A DNA stretch of 64,000 nucleotides, taken from NCBI GenBank assembly GCA_963764675.1, contig CAVXTQ010000011.1, forward strand, positions 496,001 through 560,000. Reading direction: 5' to 3'. How positions within the stretch are numbered: the first letter of the stretch is position 1; each line of letters starts with the position of its first letter. The notes below the pieces were generated by a model. That model saw nothing but the letters and a program-made list of their open reading frames with translations. It was not told the origin of the DNA and did not search any database. The DNA comes from Acidiferrum sp963764675 (GTDB taxonomy: Bacteria > Acidobacteriota > Terriglobia > Acidiferrales > UBA7541). The translations under genes and the position numbers were made by a program. Below are positions 42,020 to 50,688 of this stretch, piece by piece.

Positions 42020-43696
42020 TTATTTCGGCGAATCGAGTGAAACAAGAGGTTGCGCGTTGGGGCCGATGAGTTGCGTGCCGATGACCTCGCCGGAGACGAC
42101 CAATTCAACGCGGCGATTTTGTTGACGTCCTTCCGCGGTGTCGTTTGTGGCTATCGGCTGATTCTTGCCGAAGCCAGCTGCCGTCGTCGACGATTCTGGA
42201 ACGCCTTGCAGGGTCAAGTAACTCCTGACGCCCTCGGCGCGCTTTTCTGAAAGATCCTGGTTGAAGGCTTCTGTGCCAACGCTGTCGGTATTGCCCTCAA
42301 TAGCGAGCTTCAAGCTCGGATACGCAAGCACAATGCCGGATATTTTGGCTAGCTTCTCGCGGGCCAGCGGCCGAAGTGTGAACTTGCCGCTGTCGAAAAG
42401 CACATCGGACATGTTGACGACGAGGCCTCGCGCAGTGTCATGGGTCACAAGGATCGCGTTGAATTGTTGGAGTAGCCGGGCGCGAAGTTCTTCGCGATCG
42501 AGCACGGCTTGTTGAAGCTGCTGATCGGATGCGCTGGCGGCGGCTCTGTTGCGATCGGACTCAGCTTGCGCGACCTGTTGCTGTTGCTCAGCAGCGGCGC
42601 GAGCTTTTTCCGCATCAGCTTGGGCGTTCGCGGATCGTTGAGCGTCCGCCTGAGCATCGCTGCTGGCGATTTCGGCGGTGATGCGACGTTGGGATTCCTG
42701 GTCTGCCCTAGCCTGGGCGTCCTGCTGACGACGAACGGCGTCGGTAGTTGCGGCCTCGGCGTTGATTCGACGTTGTGATTCCCGATCCGTGTTGGCGTTG
42801 GCATCTGCTTCACGGCCTGCTGCTGCATTGCGTTCCGCTTCCACGCGAGCCGTTTCGATGCTCTTCATCGCAATTTCACGAGCGTCTTCCGCAGTTTGCA
42901 CGGCTTGACGCGACGTCGAAATGAGCGATTTCTTATCGGCATGTTTTCTTGTCGCAAGGTCATCCGCTTCTTTCATCTGGAGGACGGCCTTCTCGTAGCT
43001 TGGCCTCGCGTACGTCTTCGCTCCGGCGGACTCCGCGATGCGCATAGCGTTGCGCGCTTCGAAAAATTCGAGCGGCAATCTAGCGTTTAAGACCACGGGA
43101 TCGAATTCATAGCCCGTTGGAATGTACCCACCACGGTCAATCAACTCATACTTGGATTCCACGGCTTCGGTGGTGCCGACAGTGTCCGAGCGAACTTCAT
43201 TTTCCAGGACAACCAAATTGCTGGGACGCCGAACGGCGTAGTAAGGCTCTGCGGTCACGATGAGGGCGAAGGCCTGAAGTTGCGTTGTAGTCTCCAACTT
43301 GCTCTTGTGGTTGCCGCCGACGAGAACCTCGCCCAGATTCACGGGCCTTCCTTCCGGAGAGACGGCCCACAGAACAAAGGTGAGATATTCGCCGCCGAAA
43401 CTTGTCGGCCTCTGCAAACCTTGCAGTTCGACCACGATCTTTGTGTCGCCGCGTTTGCTCTGTACCGTGGCTTCGCCTTCCGCTTCGGGCATCAGATCGG
43501 TACCTTTGAAATTGATCTTTGTGGAGCCGCCGCGGTGACCATAGTTCACGGCGCGAGCGGTGCGGCTAACCACATTGACGCGGAATGTGGGCGTGGGATT
43601 GCCAGGCTCCGCGGGCGCATTTGTTTGGGCTTGGGCAAGCGCGGAAGCACTAAGGGCTAGTAGAACTGCTAAGGTAACTTTTGAAGTCTTCAGCAT
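42020..43696 (-). CDS. OmpA-family outer-membrane protein with coiled-coil middle
   Basis: A 558-residue protein with signal peptide (LAVLLALSASALAQA), an N-terminal domain of about 220 residues with mixed strands, a long Ala/Gln/Arg-rich helical region (about 220-400, with repeated RRINAEA/RRITAEI-type units) and a C-terminal OmpA domain. The peptidoglycan-binding residues are visible in LAIEGNTDSVGTEAFNQDLSEKRAEGVRSYL and GRQQNRRVELVV. It probably ties the outer membrane to peptidoglycan. Two 7-6-7 palindromes (43751, 43862) sit 55 and 166 bases upstream. Confidence 0.88.
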   Translation of the reverse strand: MLKTSKVTLAVLLALSASALAQAQTNAPAEPGNPTPTFRVNVVSRTARAVNYGHRGGSTKINFKGTDLMPEAEGEATVQSKRGDTKIVVELQGLQRPTSFGGEYLTFVLWAVSPEGRPVNLGEVLVGGNHKSKLETTTQLQAFALIVTAEPYYAVRRPSNLVVLENEVRSDTVGTTEAVESKYELIDRGGYIPTGYEFDPVVLNARLPLEFFEARNAMRIAESAGAKTYARPSYEKAVLQMKEADDLATRKHADKKSLISTSRQAVQTAEDAREIAMKSIETARVEAERNAAAGREADANANTDRESQRRINAEAATTDAVRRQQDAQARADQESQRRITAEIASSDAQADAQRSANAQADAEKARAAAEQQQQVAQAESDRNRAAASASDQQLQQAVLDREELRARLLQQFNAILVTHDTARGLVVNMSDVLFDSGKFTLRPLAREKLAKISGIVLAYPSLKLAIEGNTDSVGTEAFNQDLSEKRAEGVRSYLTLQGVPESSTTAAGFGKNQPIATNDTAEGRQQNRRVELVVSGEVIGTQLIGPNAQPLVSLDSPK

Positions 43697-43750
43697 AGGT
43701 CTCCTTCGACAAACTCCGAGGCCCTACTATCGTTCTTCGACACTCTGAAT

Positions 43751-43770
43751 ACTGTCCGGTAAGGGACGTT
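43751..43770. promoter_or_regulatory. Crp/Fnr-type operator, site 1
   Basis: ACTGTCC-GGTAAG-GGACGTT, a 7-6-7 palindrome with two changed bases in the right arm. It lies 55 bases upstream of the OmpA-family gene (- strand) and 256 bases before the glycosyltransferase gene (+). Confidence 0.7.
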
Positions 43771-43861
43771 TCACGGGAAAGAGCGGGCAGGTTATGTAGC
43801 GAAGTCCGGAACGTCTATCGAAGAGCTCCGCTTGGGATTGTACCGAGCCTCGCGGGCGCTG

Positions 43862-43881
43862 ACTGTGCTCTAAGGGACAGT
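43862..43881. promoter_or_regulatory. Crp/Fnr-type operator, site 2
   Basis: ACTGTGC-TCTAAG-GGACAGT, same spacing, one mismatch in the left arm. In the divergent region between the OmpA-family gene and the glycosyltransferase gene, 145 bases before the latter. Confidence 0.72.
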
Positions 43882-44025
43882 TTCGAATCGAGCAGCTTGC
43901 TACCCTAAGATTCGTGGTGGAGCATCATTGGAATTTCCTCATTTTTACCGGAAGACAACACCCGGATCGCATCGAGATGATACTGGCCGGAATCAACCGG
44001 CGCGGCTGAAAGGTAGACAAATCGT

Positions 44026-46434
44026 ATGTCAGTGCTAGAGCCAATGCCGGCGACGGAGATCCCGCCCGGCGTCAACGGCGGGCATGATCGCATGGCTGTC
44101 AAACTAAGCTCCCTTTTCGTTGAAGAGAACTTAGAGTTGCGCCGACCTGCAAAGCCCCGCACGGTGCTGCCAAGCAGGGTCGCAATCCTTGGAAATTACT
44201 TACCCAGGCAATGCGGGATCGCGACTTTCACCACCGATCTATGTGATGCCATCAGCGCTGAATTCGGCGCGACGGAGTTACTAGCGCTACCCGTAAACGA
44301 CACGGAAGAGGGGTATCTCTATCCCGAGCGGGTACGGTTCGAGCTGTCCGAAGGCAACTTGTCCTCTTACCGGCAGGCCGCGGACTTTCTGAATTTCAGC
44401 AATATTGATCTGGTATGCCTACAACACGAGTTCGGAATCTTCGGTGGGCCGGCCGGCAGCCATGTGCTGGAGCTATTGCGGCGCCTTCAGATGCCAATTG
44501 TGACGACATTGCATACCGTACTTCGCGAGCCAAACCCCGATCAACGCATGGTGATGGACGAGATCGCAAGTCTATCGGACCGCTTAGTCGTTATGAGCCA
44601 GCTCTCTGCAGAAATCCTGCAGGAAGTCTTCCACGTTCCGACCGGCAAAATCGACTTGATTCCTCACGGCGTTCCCGATGTCCCTTTCATCGATCCTAAC
44701 TTTTACAAGGATTGCTTCGGCACGGAAGGGAAAATCGTGATGCTCACGTTTGGCCTGCTCTCGCCGAACAAAGGCATCGAAAACGTGATTCAAGCCCTAC
44801 CGCGCATCCTGTCGGAGCACGGCAATGTCGTTTACATGGTCGCGGGTGTTACGCATCCCCATATCAAACGCCGCGAGGGTGATCAATATCGGCTTTACTT
44901 GCAGAATATGGCGAAGGACCTGGGGGTCGCGGCAAATGTCATTTTTCACAATAAGTTCGTCAGTCCCCAGGAATTGATTGAACTGATCGGTTCGGCGGAC
45001 ATCTACATCACTCCCTACAAGCACAAGGCACAGGTGGTATCCGGAACGCTTGCGCGCGCACTGAGCGCGGGCAAGGCGATCATCTCAACACCCTATCTGC
45101 ACGCGATCGAGCTGCTTGCCGATGATCGTGGCGTCCTCGTTCCCTTCGACGATCCGAAAGCCATTGCCGACGGGACATTGGAGCTCTTACACAATGAGAC
45201 GGCACGCCACGCCATGCGTAAGCGCGCCTACCTGCATGCGAGAAGTATGGTGTGGAACCGGGTAGCACAGGAATATATGGGAAGCTTTGAACGGGTCTAT
45301 AACGAGCGTCTGCGGAATCCACGTGCGACGTTTTCCGCCAAGAACACGGAAAAAGTTTTGGACAGGCTTCCCGCCATAAAGCTGGATCACCTGTATCGGA
45401 TGACGGACGCCACGGGGATCGTTGAGCATGCTGTCTTTGTCGTTCCGAATTACCCGGAGGGCTACACAACCGATGACAACGCCCGGGCACTCATCGTCGC
45501 AATTCTTTTGGAGCAACTCGGAGTCGCCGCCCCACGGGGATCGGTCGATCTGGCTTCGCGCTACTTAGCTTTCCTATGGCTTGCCTTCGATCAAACGACA
45601 AAAAGATTTAGAAACTGTCTGAGCTACGAACGCCAGTGGCAAGAGTCGGGGGGTTCGGAAGACAGTCATGGCCGAGCACTGTGGGGGTTGGGAACTGTAC
45701 TGGGCCGATCTAAGGATGAAGGGTTGCGAGGGGCTGCCGGCCGGCTCTTCGAGCTTGCCGTTCCCGCGGCCGTGGAGTTCAAAAGTCCCCGGGCCTGTGC
45801 GTTCGCGCTGTTGGGCCTGCATGAATATCTCGACTCGTTTCCTGGGGACCGCGCTGCGTCAAATGCGGCAGATGTCCTCGCGAACCGCTTGCTTAACGCG
45901 TACCGGTCGAACCATGGGATCGGGTGGGAGTGGTTCGAGAACAGCCTCTCGTACTCGAATGCTAGATTGCCACAAGCGCTCTTGCGGGCGGCGGCACGCA
46001 GCGCAAACGGTGAAATGGAAGCAGCCGGTCTCCAAGCCTTGGATTGGCTGGTAGCGATTCAACGGAGCGAAGAGAAGGGTCACTTCGTGCCTATTGGATC
46101 GCAAGGCTTTTATTCCAAGAAGACCGAGAAGGCTCGCTTCGACCAGCAGCCTATCGAAGCATGTGCGGTGGTCTCCGCATGCTTGCAAGCGTATGGCGTG
46201 ACCGGAAAAGGCCGCTGGCGCAAAGAGGCATGGTCCGCATTTAATTGGTTTTTGGGCGACAACGATCTGCAAATTGCCCTCTACGATCCCAGCACCGGCG
46301 GATGTCGAGACGGTTTGCATCCAGACCGAGCTAATGAGAACCAGGGAGCAGAGTCAACGCTCTCGTTTCTCATGGCGTTGTTGGAAATGCGCCGGTTGGA
46401 AGATGCAGATGGCACGGAGAATAAATCGCTATGA
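44026..46434 (+). CDS. GT4-family glycosyltransferase fused to an alpha/alpha-toroid domain
   Basis: An 802-residue, two-part protein. Residues 50-430 form a GT-B glycosyltransferase (RVAILGNYLPRQCGIATFT; LQHEFGIFGG; the donor region LTFGLLSPNKGIENVIQALP and SGTLARALSAGKAIISTPY). Residues 440-800 are a helical toroid-like domain (YPEGYTTDDNARALIVAILLE; WEWFENSLSYSNARLPQALL; FDQQPIEACAVVSACLQAY) of the kind seen in glycosidases and in GT fusions. It has no signal peptide or membrane segment. Its stop overlaps the GH130 gene (ATGA). A pathway for making or remodelling a cytoplasmic mannose- or glucose-containing glycan is likely, but unproven. Confidence 0.85.
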   Translation: MSVLEPMPATEIPPGVNGGHDRMAVKLSSLFVEENLELRRPAKPRTVLPSRVAILGNYLPRQCGIATFTTDLCDAISAEFGATELLALPVNDTEEGYLYPERVRFELSEGNLSSYRQAADFLNFSNIDLVCLQHEFGIFGGPAGSHVLELLRRLQMPIVTTLHTVLREPNPDQRMVMDEIASLSDRLVVMSQLSAEILQEVFHVPTGKIDLIPHGVPDVPFIDPNFYKDCFGTEGKIVMLTFGLLSPNKGIENVIQALPRILSEHGNVVYMVAGVTHPHIKRREGDQYRLYLQNMAKDLGVAANVIFHNKFVSPQELIELIGSADIYITPYKHKAQVVSGTLARALSAGKAIISTPYLHAIELLADDRGVLVPFDDPKAIADGTLELLHNETARHAMRKRAYLHARSMVWNRVAQEYMGSFERVYNERLRNPRATFSAKNTEKVLDRLPAIKLDHLYRMTDATGIVEHAVFVVPNYPEGYTTDDNARALIVAILLEQLGVAAPRGSVDLASRYLAFLWLAFDQTTKRFRNCLSYERQWQESGGSEDSHGRALWGLGTVLGRSKDEGLRGAAGRLFELAVPAAVEFKSPRACAFALLGLHEYLDSFPGDRAASNAADVLANRLLNAYRSNHGIGWEWFENSLSYSNARLPQALLRAAARSANGEMEAAGLQALDWLVAIQRSEEKGHFVPIGSQGFYSKKTEKARFDQQPIEACAVVSACLQAYGVTGKGRWRKEAWSAFNWFLGDNDLQIALYDPSTGGCRDGLHPDRANENQGAESTLSFLMALLEMRRLEDADGTENKSL

Positions 46435-47438
46435 GCATTTTGGCTGAGAAATCTTCCGACAGAGTAGTCACAAATCAGTACGAGGTCCTATTTCACCGCC
46501 ATCCTGGCAATCCCATCTTGACCGGAAAAGATTGGCCCTATTCCATGAATAGCGTTTTCAACGCGGGCGCGACATTGCTGCCAGACGGGTCGACGCTTCT
46601 GCTGTGTCGCGTGGAAGACCGCCGGGGTCTCTCGCACCTGTGCGCGGCACGGTCTTTGAATGGTGTTGATGGATGGCAGATCGACCGCGAACCAACGTTG
46701 ATACCAAGTCCAGATCATCCCGAGGAATTGTGGGGTATCGAGGACCCCCGGATTACCTACGTGCCAGAACTGCAAAAATACGCCGTGGCCTTCACGTCGT
46801 ATTCCCGTGGTGGCCCTGGGGTATCACTTGCCTTAACGAAAGATTTCCGGAGCTTCGAGCGCCTTGGTGTGATTATGTCGCCCGATGACAAGGATGCTGC
46901 GCTGCTTCCTCGGAAGATCGATGGGTTGTGGGCGCTTATCCATCGGCCCATGACGCCACTCGGAGCCCACATCTGGATTTCCTCCTCTCCCGACCTGCGG
47001 CATTGGGGGAACCACAAACTTATGTTGGAGGCCCGCCGCGGCGCGTGGTGGGATGCAAACAAGATCGGCATGTCACCCCCGCCGATCGAGACACCGCGAG
47101 GTTGGCTGATGATTTATCACGGCGTTCGCAGGACGCCTTCGAGTTCTATCTATCGGCTGGGCCTGGCACTTTTTGATCTGCTGCAGCCGGAAAAATGCCT
47201 GGTCCGCGGGGATTCCTGGATCTTCGCGCCCGAAACGGAGTACGAACACCAAGGAGATGTTCAGGACGTCGTCTTCCCGTGTGGGTACACGATCGCAGCA
47301 GACGGCGACACCATCAATCTCTACTACGGGGCAGCCGACTCCAGCATCGCCTTAGCGCACGGCAGCGTTCGCTCTCTTCTCAGCTGGCTAGACGCCAACG
47401 GTCATTCGGCCGAGCACAACGATCGCCGTCACGAATAG
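46431..47438 (+). CDS. GH130 family glycoside phosphorylase-like protein
   Basis: A 335-residue five-blade propeller protein of GH130, whose members phosphorolyse or hydrolyse beta-mannosides. Family features: HPGNPILTGKDWPYSMNSVFNAGA, LLLCRVEDRRGLSHLCAARS, LWGIEDPRITY (with the catalytic-region Asp), AVAFTSYSRGGPGVSLALT, and the Trp- and Lys-containing ARRGAWWDANKIGMSPPP. A basic residue at the phosphate site would separate phosphorylase from hydrolase, but I cannot place it reliably. Coupled to the glycosyltransferase gene upstream, so the two share a pathway. Confidence 0.87.
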   Translation: MSILAEKSSDRVVTNQYEVLFHRHPGNPILTGKDWPYSMNSVFNAGATLLPDGSTLLLCRVEDRRGLSHLCAARSLNGVDGWQIDREPTLIPSPDHPEELWGIEDPRITYVPELQKYAVAFTSYSRGGPGVSLALTKDFRSFERLGVIMSPDDKDAALLPRKIDGLWALIHRPMTPLGAHIWISSSPDLRHWGNHKLMLEARRGAWWDANKIGMSPPPIETPRGWLMIYHGVRRTPSSSIYRLGLALFDLLQPEKCLVRGDSWIFAPETEYEHQGDVQDVVFPCGYTIAADGDTINLYYGAADSSIALAHGSVRSLLSWLDANGHSAEHNDRRHE

Positions 47439-47626
47439 CCGAAAGCCAAGAGTAGGTACATTCTCCATTTGGCCAACGAAATTCGCCGATTGCTCAAGAC
47501 CGATGATGGATGATGTTCGCGGAAAGTGGTGAGGCGGCCTGCCAAGACTTGGCACTGTCGAACCTTGGCGAGTGTCTTGAGGTATGTCCGGCGGGAACTT
47601 CGTTGCGCTCGTCGCCCCCAAATACA

Positions 47627-47659
47627 ATCCTGCCGAGATGAGAAAAATCCCGGCAGGAT
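47627..47659. terminator. Possible terminator between converging genes
   Basis: Nine-base stem ATCCTGCCG / CGGCAGGAT with a 15-base loop, between the GH130 gene (+) and the SYLF gene (-). No clean T run follows on either strand, so this is only probable. Confidence 0.5.
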
Positions 47660-47671
47660 CGTGCCTTCCGA

Positions 47672-48385
47672 CTACTGATTTGAGGCCCGCTGGGATTCGT
47701 TGCGGGGTGCGCTCTTCTGCAAAGTGTTGACGAGGCGACGGCCTGTACCCGGTACGCCTGTATGTTCACCTCTGACGATGTCCTTTGCCTTGATGGGGTG
47801 ACCATATACGTCCGCGCTGGCATCGTCGTCGGGACGAATCGTGGAACCCTCGAGGGAAACGCCGGCAAACACGCCACGGGAACGCGAGTAGCTGAGAATC
47901 TCAGCTCGCATCCAAGCGTCTGTATCGGCAGAAGCGTCACGTCCCTTGGGTCCTCCGGCAATAGAAGCATCGGCGCCCAACTTAACCTTACTGCTGAGGA
48001 TTGAGTCCATACCTCGGCCGTTCATCACCAGCAGGATCAGGTCAGTGGCTTCGCCGCCGATTTGAAAGCCGATACTGCCACCTTCCAGCGCATACATCGC
48101 TGGGGCTCCCCATGGTCCACGGAAGTGTTCGCCCGTCCGGCAAACCATGGCTCCGCGGCCGTAGTCCGCGCCGACTCCGAAGGCTAGCTTCTTGACCGAA
48201 GGGATCACGATGACGCACTCGGCCTTCTCCAAAAGATCGTGCGGAATGTTGTCTGGGATGTTGAGCACTTCCTGCATGACAACGCCACACTCTTCGAGGC
48301 GTTTCTGCTCCTTGTTGAGGTTCCTGGCATATACTGCAGTTGCTGCGAGCGTAAGGCATGCTGCTGTAACCATCAATCTCTTCAT
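47672..48385 (-). CDS. SYLF-domain lipid-binding protein (YSC84-like)
   Basis: A 237-residue protein with signal peptide (RLMVTAACLTLAATAVYA) and one SYLF/Ysc84 domain: IPHDLLEKAECVIVIPSVKK, FGVGADYGRGAMVCR, GSIGFQIGGEATDLILLVMN, and AEILSYSRSRGVFAGVSLEGS. The SYSRSRGVFAGVSLEG block is the name-giving motif. Family proteins bind phosphoinositides or other lipids in eukaryotes; bacterial ones are exported and unknown. It opens a run of stress-type small genes on the - strand. Confidence 0.9.
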   Translation of the reverse strand: MKRLMVTAACLTLAATAVYARNLNKEQKRLEECGVVMQEVLNIPDNIPHDLLEKAECVIVIPSVKKLAFGVGADYGRGAMVCRTGEHFRGPWGAPAMYALEGGSIGFQIGGEATDLILLVMNGRGMDSILSSKVKLGADASIAGGPKGRDASADTDAWMRAEILSYSRSRGVFAGVSLEGSTIRPDDDASADVYGHPIKAKDIVRGEHTGVPGTGRRLVNTLQKSAPRNESQRASNQ

Positions 48386-48524
48386 CGCTGACCTCCATAG
48401 TCAGAACTGCTCTTGTTGACGTAAAACCGTCTCAACCTCTCCGATTGGGTGCCCTTCGCGTTGGATCCCACCCAGAAAGCCCCCTCCTTGCACAACTCTC
48501 AAAATCGTGTCTCTGCGCCGTAAG

Positions 48525-48749
48525 CTACGATCCCCGCTTGCCTCCAGCCACAAGCAGGGCAATCCCGCCCACCAGCACCAGCCCTCCAAGTAGAGGTGGA
48601 ATAGAAACCCGCTCATGTCTTTCTGCCGTGGCATGGATCGGGCCAACATCAAGAACTTTTTCTTGACGGGTGTAGTTGAAGCCCTGATAAGCGAGCGCAA
48701 GCCCACCAAGAATGACCAAGAGGACTCCAAGCCAGCTGATAGGTTTCAT
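48525..48749 (-). CDS. Small two-helix membrane protein (DUF3185-like)
   Basis: A 74-residue protein with a membrane helix at each end (ISWLGVLLVILGGLALAYQG and PPLLGGLVLVGGIALLVAGG). A short polar middle contains YTRQEKVLDVGPIHATAERHE. The pattern (FNYTRQEKVLDVGPIxAT) is frequent in Acidobacteriota and Proteobacteria stress clusters; the DUF name is from memory. I chose ATG 48749 because KPISWLG is the usual start. Confidence 0.75.
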   Translation of the reverse strand: MKPISWLGVLLVILGGLALAYQGFNYTRQEKVLDVGPIHATAERHERVSIPPLLGGLVLVGGIALLVAGGKRGS

Positions 48750-48819
48750 GTGCATTCCCCTTCTGGGGCTAGACATCGCAGAAATGCAGAAATGGGTAAA
48801 GCATGATCTCCACTATCTT

Positions 48820-49023
48820 CTAATTTGGTTTTCTAAGTTCATTTACAAGCTTCTTGGCTTCCCTTACTCTGTCCTTGTAGTACGTAGGGCTCAGAAGAAC
48901 TCGTTTGTCTCCCACGCGCACTCGTTCCTTGATGCCCTTCTTTGCCAAGAACAGAGAGAGGGCTGCATACGTCTTGATTTCCTTCTCGAGGAACTGAATC
49001 ACTCGGCGCCTAGACTCATCCAT
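48820..49023 (-). CDS. Small basic protein of unknown function
   Basis: A 67-residue protein from ATG 49023 (GAGGGGGAAAT upstream). Helical and Lys/Arg-rich (DESRRRVIQFLEKEIKTYAA, VREAKKLVNELRKPN) around a short strand VRVGDKRVLLSP. No signal peptide. I do not recognise a family. Member of the small-gene cluster on the - strand. Confidence 0.6.
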   Translation of the reverse strand: MDESRRRVIQFLEKEIKTYAALSLFLAKKGIKERVRVGDKRVLLSPTYYKDRVREAKKLVNELRKPN

Positions 49024-49122
49024 ATTTCCCCCTCCTAGCCTTGCAAGCATGGTTCCATCGCAAACGAACCGGCCTCCTTCGGCCTGACTGCGCTGCAGAT
49101 AAGAACCTTCACAGCAACGAGT

Positions 49123-49278
49123 CTAGATACGCCCGAGGAGCAAGAGAATGACGACCACGAGAATCGCCAGACCCACTCCCCCGGTCGGGGCATAACCCCA
49201 GTCGCGGCTGTGAGACCATCGCGGCAAAGCCCCTAAGAGAGCCAGAATCAGAATCACGATTAGTACGGTTCCAAGCAT
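49123..49278 (-). CDS. Small membrane protein, DUF3309 family
   Basis: A 51-residue protein of two helices: MLGTVLIVILILALLGALPR, then WSHSRDWGYAPTGGVG, then LAILVVVILLLLGRI. The first helix ends in LGALPRWSHSRxWGY, the DUF3309 signature. AAGGAGAAAGCG upstream is a good ribosome site. Proteins of this family often occur near stress genes. It would be missed by a 60-residue cutoff. Confidence 0.85.
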   Translation of the reverse strand: MLGTVLIVILILALLGALPRWSHSRDWGYAPTGGVGLAILVVVILLLLGRI

Positions 49279-49413
49279 CGCTTTCTCCTTCTTCAGTTAA
49301 TCCATCCAACGAATTTCAAGTTTCGAATTGCCCGACCGGCGTGCTCATTTCCGGCAGCTTTCCGCGCCGGGTTGGGGCCATATTTCGATCAGCGCCCAGG
49401 ATCGGGCGTTTAG

Positions 49414-50688
49414 CAGTTCGTTGAAAAATCCCGTCCCACTGCAACTTTAATGCAAGAGAACTCGTCTGAGTGAAAGGAAGGCGAAGGAGGCGAGTATATG
49501 CGCGGCGACGATGACCTGCAAGAAGGGATTTTCAGCTACATTTCTCCGGAGAAGCGTGTTCCCGCGGATCATCCGTTGCGACCGATCCGCAAAATGGTGG
49601 ACGAGATCCTGAAGGAGATGTCGCCCAAGTTCGCGAAGCTGTACTCCCATGTGGGGCGCCCGTCGATTGCCCCGGAGCGGCTCTTGAGGTCACTGCTGTT
49701 GCAGGTTTTCTACTCGGTGCGCAGTGAGCGCATGCTGATCGAGCAACTACAGTACAACCTGCTGTTCCGGTGGTTTGTGGGGATGGAGATGGACGAAGCG
49801 GTGTGGAATCACGCGGTGTATAGCAAGAATCGGGAGCGTTTGCTGAACGAAGAGATCGCCGAGGGGTTTTTCCAACGGGTGCTGGAACGAGCCAGGCCGT
49901 ACATGTCGGATGAACATTTCACGGTGGACGGAACGTTGATCGAGGCTTGGGCCAGTCATAAGAGTTTCCGGCCCAAGGACGGGACCGGGAAGCCTCCCGA
50001 ACCGGGAGGAGATGTCGACTTTCGCGGAGAAAAGCGCAAGAACCAGACGCATGAATCGACGACCGATCCGGATTCTCGGTTATTCACCAAGTCCAGCGGA
50101 AGCCAGGCGAAGCTAAGCTACATGGGACATGTATTGATGGAAAATCGTAACGGGCTATTGGTGCAGACGTTTCTGACCGAGGCGAGTGGACGAGCGGAAC
50201 GAGATGCCGCGATGCTCATGGCCGAAGCGATCCCTCCGGGAAAGCGCGTGACGTTGGGAGGGGACAAGAACTATGACACGCGGGAATTCGTCCGAGAACT
50301 GCGGGGGATGAACATCACTCCGCATGTGGCGCAGAACACGACCAATCGGAGGAGCGCGGTGGACGAGCGGACCACGAGGCACGCCGGGTATGAGATGAGT
50401 CAGCGGAAGCGCAAACGAGTGGAGCAGTCGTTCGGATGGATGAAGATGGTCGGGATGTTAAGGAAAGTGAAGTTGCGAGGGATCGACAAGGTCGGGTGGC
50501 TGTTCACTTTCACCGGCGCTGCTTACAACCTCTGCCGATTGCGAAACCTGATGGCGGAAGCATGACACCGGGTTCCTCTTTGGACCAGCTGAGCGGATAG
50601 AACGACCTCAACGACTCCTACGCAACGCAGTGGATAACCTTGAAATTCAGAACCGAGGTCTCACAAAACTCGATTCTTCAACGAGCTG
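49414..50688 (+). mobile_element. IS5-family insertion sequence
   Basis: Element of 1275 bp with terminal inverted repeats CAGTTCGTTGAAAAATC (left) and CAGCTCGTTGAAGAATC (right, reverse complement), 15 of 17 identical. It is flanked by a TTAG duplication (49410-49413 and 50689-50692). The YTAR target (CTAA on the other strand) suits the IS5 subgroup. It carries one full-length transposase gene and looks intact. Confidence 0.88.
49498..50565 (+). CDS. IS5-family transposase
   Basis: A 355-residue DDE transposase. The N-terminal DUF772-type region has HPLRPIRKMVDEILKEMSP, GRPSIAPERLLRSLLLQVFYSVRSERMLIEQL and WFVGMEMDEAVWNHAVYSKNRERLL in separate blocks. The catalytic Asp residues are in FTVDGTLIEAW and LGGDKNYDT, with Glu in KRKRVEQSFGWMK (Y-R-K-type E region). 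The frame is complete. The start ATG 49498 follows AAGGAGGCGAG. Its G+C resembles the host. Confidence 0.92.
   Translation: MRGDDDLQEGIFSYISPEKRVPADHPLRPIRKMVDEILKEMSPKFAKLYSHVGRPSIAPERLLRSLLLQVFYSVRSERMLIEQLQYNLLFRWFVGMEMDEAVWNHAVYSKNRERLLNEEIAEGFFQRVLERARPYMSDEHFTVDGTLIEAWASHKSFRPKDGTGKPPEPGGDVDFRGEKRKNQTHESTTDPDSRLFTKSSGSQAKLSYMGHVLMENRNGLLVQTFLTEASGRAERDAAMLMAEAIPPGKRVTLGGDKNYDTREFVRELRGMNITPHVAQNTTNRRSAVDERTTRHAGYEMSQRKRKRVEQSFGWMKMVGMLRKVKLRGIDKVGWLFTFTGAAYNLCRLRNLMAEA

Noticed and set aside
48395..48425. A sixth ACTGTCC-type site upstream of the SYLF gene (AACTGCTC...)
   Set aside because: Only the left arm resembles the motif; the right arm at the 6-base spacing does not read GGACAGT.
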